From: Pleurodeles waltl | Lineage: Eukaryota; Chordata; Amphibia; Caudata; Salamandridae | Direction: 5' to 3' | Length of the DNA: 64,000 nucleotides | Assembly: GCF_031143425.1 (NCBI RefSeq) | Contig: NC_090442.1 | Span: 428,747,776 to 428,811,775, forward strand | Shown: positions 59,350 through 64,000 of the stretch, piece by piece | How positions within the stretch are numbered: position 1 is the stretch's first letter | How the letters are laid out: each line of letters opens with the position of its first letter | Made by a program: the position numbers and the translations under genes | Notes under the pieces: generated by a model | What the model was told of the DNA's origin: nothing | What the model saw: the letters and a program-made list of their open reading frames with translations, nothing else | The model's database searches: none

Positions 59350-60060
59350 TCACCCACTACCAGGTGTGTTCATGGGCATTGAAGAAGTAGGTCAATGAGT
59401 AAAAAATTACCTTAAGATGGGCCGGTAATAGAAGCATGTTGTGGATGTTGAGCACACAGAGCTTCTGCGTGACCTCTTAGAAGGAGCAGCATCGCTGCTG
59501 AACCACCCTGGTATATTCTGGGGAGATCAGGATTTTTGTGTTAAGATATCATTTATCTTGCTGATTTTGGGGTCCACACAGGATAGTATTGTGATCTCGG
59601 AAGTTAAGGATGTGTGCTATCACAGGCGAGGAGGGGCTCTGAGCAGAAGTTTCTTAGTGCCTGGTGCGCCCTTTCCACCACAAAGCAATGAGACAGTTTA
59701 TCTGCTGGGACCCTGGACTGGAATCAGTCTTCTGGGAGGTTTGCTCATCCCTGAGCCCTCATCTCCTTCAGGAGCCCAATAAGGCATAGGTTGCTTCATC
59801 TAGAATGATCTTCCACCCTCTCGTCCAGAGTAGCCACCACGGACATCAGTTTGGATATCTGACATTTGACACTTACCGCATTGCCTTCAGCGTTGAGATC
59901 TGTGTTTCAGTCTCAGTCACTCTCTCCGCGACATTGTGTAGGTTGATACGCAAGAGGGAGAGGCCAATTCATAAACCATTAACCATGGATTCCACCACCT
60001 CCCTAGAATCCTTGATTACTTTAAGAATGGCTGTTAAGTCAGTGGGGTTGGTGCAGAACG
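59350..60060 (-). pseudogene. L1-type LINE ORF1 remnant
   Basis: Read on the minus strand from about 60,060, a helical region (SKLMSVVATLDERVEDHS) leads to SNLCLIGLLKEM, which corresponds to the 'N.LR.VGLPE' entry of the ORF1 RNA-binding domain, followed by SHCFVVERAHQALRNF, matching 'FVVERAHRAP'. The rest is broken by stops but extends toward 59,400. It lies directly upstream (on the minus strand) of the ORF2 remnant, in normal L1 order, so ORF1 and ORF2 likely belong to one insertion. Not functional. Confidence 0.7.
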
Positions 60061-61645
60061 GCAGAAGGGGAGTCCCCCACAGCACCTCTATTGTCAGGTG
60101 CTGGGGTAGTGTATTGGTTCATTTTAGTCTGAGACACTGTTGGTGGGGGGCGCTACCATGTCCTATTCCTGGAGAAGGGATGGCAGAGGAAGGTAGAAGC
60201 TAATGTACCAAGGAGACAGCCCGCTTGCCCCAGGGGAGCACGAGCAGGCTGCTCCATCAAGTCCCTGTTCCTTCAGGAGTGTTCTGAAGCAAAACAGATG
60301 GGACTCGTAAATGGGCCAGGTAGAACACTTCAGTGGGATCGTCACACTTGCCCATGGGCAGCACAAGCAGTGTGCAGTGATTCTACTCAGGAGGAAAGCA
60401 GTGATGAATCTGCACTGAAGGTGTGAGTGTCAGCTTAGGATGCATGCGAGTTGATGTCAAAGCACCTCGAGCAGTCTGTCAGGCTCTCGCTGGCATCTTA
60501 GGAAGCAGCAATGCCTGATAAGAGGGGTCCCAGAGGTGTAACCCGGAAGTCACCACCTTTTCAGGCATAGAGGGGATGTCCCTGGTGTTTGAGTCCACAG
60601 GTCCTCACGGCAATATGTAGATGTCAGGGCTGCATTGCAGTCTCGCACCATTCACCACGGACCGGGGGGGAGAGACAAACCAATCAACACTAGTCAATGT
60701 CTCCCAGGACCCCCAAGTATGTACAGCACACTGTATAAATGTTCCATGTGGCAGAGGTTCTCATCCCCCATCAGCAGGGTCTTGAACTGCTCCTGTGGTG
60801 ACTCCAGTGCTGCCAGATGCCCATTGGTCCACGCAGCATGTCAGATTAATGCAAACACCTGGTCGGCACCTTAGTTGCAGGTCATCCTTTGCAGGAGGTC
60901 AATACCACGGGGCCTGGCTAGTCCCTAACATGTGTGGATGGTGCAGTGAAAGGTCCAAATGTCACTTTGCCACCTCCCCAATCAATAGTTCCTGAGGGAC
61001 AGGGTCTAGGCAGTCTCAAGCAAGCACTTCCAGTTGGCACAGAACGTGCCTTCCTGCCGCAATTGCGGCTCTGTCACAATGCGGGTTCAGTGTGCACAGT
61101 ATCTCCTCCAGCCTGGACTGCCCCCAAGAGCTGCAGCACCTCACCTCCCAAAGTCCAAATCACTCCATGTGGCTGCACCAGATGCCTCATCACTGCCAGT
61201 CGTGGCAAATCTCCAAGCACTCTGGCTGTAATTCCATCCCGAATTCACAGTCCGACGGGGCCTCTTAGGGAACCCACTGTGCCTCCCTTCAAATCACTGG
61301 GTCCTCCATGAGGGGGTCTCACTTACCCCACTGGTCCCTCTGGACACCAGGAGGGCCCCAGTCACACCCCCAGGTGGAGGCAGTGCTCACAAGTGACCTT
61401 GAGGCCAGCGACGAGAATCCCAGCAGCCACCATTTGCACCACAGTGGAGCCCAAGCGGCCTAGGTGCAGGGCCTTCAGTCCGTCGCTGTTGATCAAAAAG
61501 AGGGGCCAACAAGGGCACCCCAGAAGCATCAGAAGATAAGGGGTGCACCAGAGGGGTCAAAGGTTACGCTTTCAGGCAGGATTAAAAGAGATGTAGGTCA
61601 GATGACTGAATCGCTTTTAAGTCAGTCTTGAACTTGTCCATGGCC
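60061..61645. other. Probable upstream region of the L1 copy
   Basis: No defensible gene. An ATGGACAAGTTC start (complement of about 61,628-61,640, MDKFKTD) followed by a stop resembles an ORF1 beginning, as at about 40,855. The intervening 1.5 kb is GC-richer than average and could be a 5' UTR or another insertion. Confidence 0.35.
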
Positions 61646-62390
61646 ACACCCCGAAGCTAAAGTTTTTTGGTGTGTAGTTTACTTTCTTAAGTGTTCAGCC
61701 TGGATGTGGTTAGTTGTTGAAATTTGTTACAGATGGAGAATGGTGGTTGAGTTGAGAACAATCACTCTTCTCATTACCAGGAGTGTTGTACTCCTTGTTA
61801 TGTGAATCTCCAGCATTTGCATTTAAATGAAAATTCTACTCTAGTTTACAATAAAAATGAATTTACAATAAAATTACTTAAATAGTGGATGAGAAAACAA
61901 AAAAATATATTTTATACAGGATTTTAAAACAAAATCACTAATTTGGATACTAATCATATAAATATGACTTTATTTGACAATATATTTCTATAGTTATCTG
62001 TTGGCTCTATGAATGTGTATGGGAGGGTATTGCAGTTTAAGGGTTTCGCCATGTGTGGAGTAAGACTTACTCCATGTCTGAGCTACAGTACATTTGCTAC
62101 TGTTTCCAGTCCTTTTTGGCTGTAGTATCTTTAGAGGTGCAGTTTGTGAATATCAATGGTCTTAGTCTTTAGTGGATGAGTCTTTTACCATCCTATAACC
62201 TCTCCATACTCCTCCTTTGACCCCTTCCATTTTGTAGTAAAGTATTCCACATTTCCAGCCACTTCCTTCTATCCCTCTCACATTCACTACTATAATGTAT
62301 ACTTGTGTGGGCATAGATTTGGACACAGAAAAATGAGGAGAGAAAGGTGGAACCTCCACACGCAAGTTTGAGAACATGATTCCATATTAT
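61646..62390. other. Gene-free stretch
   Basis: No gene recognised; AT-rich from 61,830 to 61,990. Confidence 0.4.
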
Positions 62391-63195
62391 GGGCCAGATT
62401 ATGGGGGTCATTCCGACCCCGGTGGTCAAGGACCGCCGGGGCCGGGGTCGTCGGGAGCACCGCCAACAGGCTGGCCGTGCCCCGCAGGGCATTCTGACCG
62501 CGGCGGTTTGGCCGCGGTCAGAACAGGAAAACCGGCGGTCTCCCGCCGGTTTTCCGCTGCCCTCAGGAATCCTCCATGGCGGCGCAGCTTGCTGCGCCGC
62601 CATGGGGATTCCGACACCCCATACCGCCATCCTGTTCCTGGCGGTTCGCCCGCCAGGAACAGGATGGCGGTATGGGGTGTTGTGGGGCCCCTGGGGGCCC
62701 CTGCAGTGCCCATGCCAATGGCATGGGCACTGCAGGGGCCCCCGTAAGTGGGCCCCACAAAGAATTTAAGTGTCTGCTCAGCAGACACTGAAATTCGCGA
62801 CGGGTGCAACTGCACCCGTCGCACCTTCCCACTCCGCCGGCTCCATTCGGAGCCGGCTTCCTCGTGGGAAGGGGTTTCCCGCTGGGCTGGCGGGCGGCCT
62901 TCTGGCGGTCGCCCGCCAGCCCAGCGGGAAACACAGAATCACCGCAGCGGTCTTCAGACAGCGGAGCGGTGTTCTGTTGGGGAAACTCTGGCGGGCGGCC
63001 TCCGCCGCCCGCCAGAGTTAGAATGACCCCATATGACCTTGGTGGAGGGGATTACTCCATCCCAAATGTGACGGGTATCCCATCCGCCATATTACAAGTT
63101 CAATAGGATATAATGGAACTTGTAATATTGCGGGCGGGATATCCGTCAAGTTTGTGACAGAGTAATCCCCTCTGCCAAAGTCGTAATCAGGGCCT
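62391..63195. mobile_element. Foldback MITE interrupted by a second MITE
   Basis: The outer element starts GGGCCAGATTAT and its right end, reverse-complemented, starts GGCCCTGATTACGAC. Apart from a central loop at about 63,102-63,115 it is one long inverted repeat, with arms such as GAGGGGATTACTCC (about 63,046) and AGAGTAATCCCCTC (about 63,159). The left arm is split after TTAT by the inner element at 62,403-63,031 and resumes at TATGACCTTGG. No coding capacity. Confidence 0.75.
62403..63031. mobile_element. Inner MITE (629 bp) consisting of about ten successive palindromes, TAT duplications
   Basis: The left end starts GGGGGTCATTCCGAC and the right end, reverse-complemented, TGGGGTCATTCTAAC (13 of 15 identical). 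TAT flanks both sides (62,400-62,402 and 63,032-63,034). Perfect palindromes follow one another: arms 62,492-62,503/62,512-62,523; 62,527-62,538/62,543-62,554; 62,574-62,588/62,591-62,605; 62,614-62,644/62,650-62,680 (31 bp); 62,693-62,716/62,720-62,743 (24 bp); 62,769-62,778/62,780-62,789; 62,797-62,808/62,811-62,822; 62,836-62,844/62,849-62,857; 62,874-62,896/62,910-62,932 (23 bp); 62,984-62,999/63,004-63,019. The GTCATTC terminus is related to the Harbinger ends (GTCATTAC). Open frames through it on both strands mirror each other and are not genes. Confidence 0.85.
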
Positions 63196-63569
63196 TTGTT
63201 TGTAATACTATTGAAGTACTACCTAATATACTATAAAATACAGTTTATGAATAGGAAGGGGGTTTGAGGTGGTAATAAAGTGAATACACACCAGTGATCT
63301 TCATGACTATGAAACCAGTTCCTCATCCCTGTGTTTATGCCCCCCTCTCCTTTGGCTGCTCACAACCTCAATGATTAGTACTTGAGGACTATGGACTGTA
63401 CTGGGGAATGGGCATCTGTTTATATGCTCACGTGGTGGGAGGGGTCCCAGGAGAAGCCAGAAGGGTGTAGGGATTTACTTTTTTAGTTAGATCAAAGTAG
63501 CATCTGGGGAGTGACACAAATTGATCAGTAAGTACTAGAACAAGTTAGGATAACTAAAGTAATGAAGAT
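63196..63569. other. Gene-free stretch
   Basis: Nothing recognised. Confidence 0.35.
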
Positions 63570-64000
63570 TACTCATAAGTCAATCATCAACTTTATTCGG
63601 CCAATACACAATAGCCATAAAATCACATCGAAAATATAAATACATATTCAACATACTCAAATCCTAATTCATAATACAGGTACTAGCTAATCATAATAAA
63701 TAAAACATAGATATGTAAAATATAATAACAAGACTTTTCCTAACTTGTATGGCATTTAAAATACATAATGCCACCCTGTAACATACATGTGTATTGTCAA
63801 GTCTTAACAAAAATACAAGCGCCACCACAACATAACATAACATAAAATGCAGAGTGCTTTGCTTACTTAACCCATCACAGGGGCAACTAAATGTTTTATC
63901 GGGACAGGACCTCATACTAGGAAATGCTACTAAATGATGCATTATACCCAGTCTTAACCTTATCAGAACGAACCGGTGCTGCATGTTAGTTACACCAAGT
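63570..64000 (-). mobile_element. Possible LINE 3' end, minus orientation, running off the window
   Basis: On the minus strand the sequence reads ATTGTGTATTGGCCGAATAA, then AGTTGATGATTGACTT, a layout (AATAAA near a short GATTGA-like tail) typical of CR1-like LINE 3' ends. The upstream 400 bases have no clear coding motif, so the call is tentative. Confidence 0.3.

Noticed and set aside
62193..63106. Several overlapping open frames of over 100 codons on both strands
   Set aside because: They cross the palindromes and mirror each other; palindromic DNA gives paired open frames without coding meaning.

Overview
This window looks like non-genic DNA from a very large vertebrate genome, most likely a salamander and probably a newt of the Pleurodeles type. 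The grounds are a large, intron-containing PIF/Harbinger element with its miniature (MITE) relatives, 2-2.7 kb solo LTRs, and decayed L1, CR1-like, Penelope-like, Ty3/Gypsy, DIRS-like and hAT copies packed end to end and nested. Harbinger expansion is established for the Pleurodeles waltl genome. The species call itself is inference. I see no host protein-coding exon I can defend, no bacterial-type gene, no CRISPR array and no intact tRNA or rRNA gene.

Layout. 0.7-2.6 kb: broken hAT transposase (+). 4.7-5.2 kb: unassigned coding remnant (-). 6.5-9.15 kb: long LTR fragment (+) split by a 950-bp Harbinger-type MITE at 7412-8361. 9.4-10.2 kb: LINE reverse-transcriptase remnant. 10.2-11.0 kb: LTR fragment. 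11,972-20,560: an 8.6-kb Harbinger element with three coding units: SANT/Myb-like gene 1 (+), transposase (-), SANT/Myb-like gene 2 (+). Several minisatellites lie near its right end. 21.4-22.5 kb: a 0.5-kb tandem duplication. 22.9-25.0 kb: LTR fragment carrying a 900-bp MITE with a TAA duplication. 26.1-27.35 kb: 3' end of a LINE. 27.5-30.1 kb: Ty3/Gypsy gag-pol remnant and LTR (-). 33.07-34.29 kb: 15-bp minisatellite. 35,654-37,863: solo LTR with CCTTG duplications. 39.2-39.6 kb: DIRS-like reverse transcriptase. 39.96-40.8 kb: L1 ORF1 (-). 43,969-44,617: MITE made of consecutive hairpins. 44.6-45.3 kb: LINE RT (-). 46.2-47.06 kb: Penelope-like remnant (+). 48.0-48.9 kb: tRNA-Val-like SINE head and a hairpin-rich element. 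49,823-52,489: solo LTR with CTCAC duplications. 52.8-54.0 kb: a second, much older HARBI1-type transposase (-). 54.07-60.06 kb: L1 ORF2 and ORF1 (-), interrupted by an LTR fragment. 62,391-63,195: foldback MITE that received a second MITE consisting of about ten perfect palindromes. 63.57-64.0 kb: possible LINE 3' end.

How the parts relate. The Harbinger element is the only element here with a long open transposase frame, but its first catalytic aspartate reads as histidine. The 7.4-kb MITE shares both ends with it, so it is probably mobilised by the same protein family. The order of insertion can be read from nested duplications at several sites.
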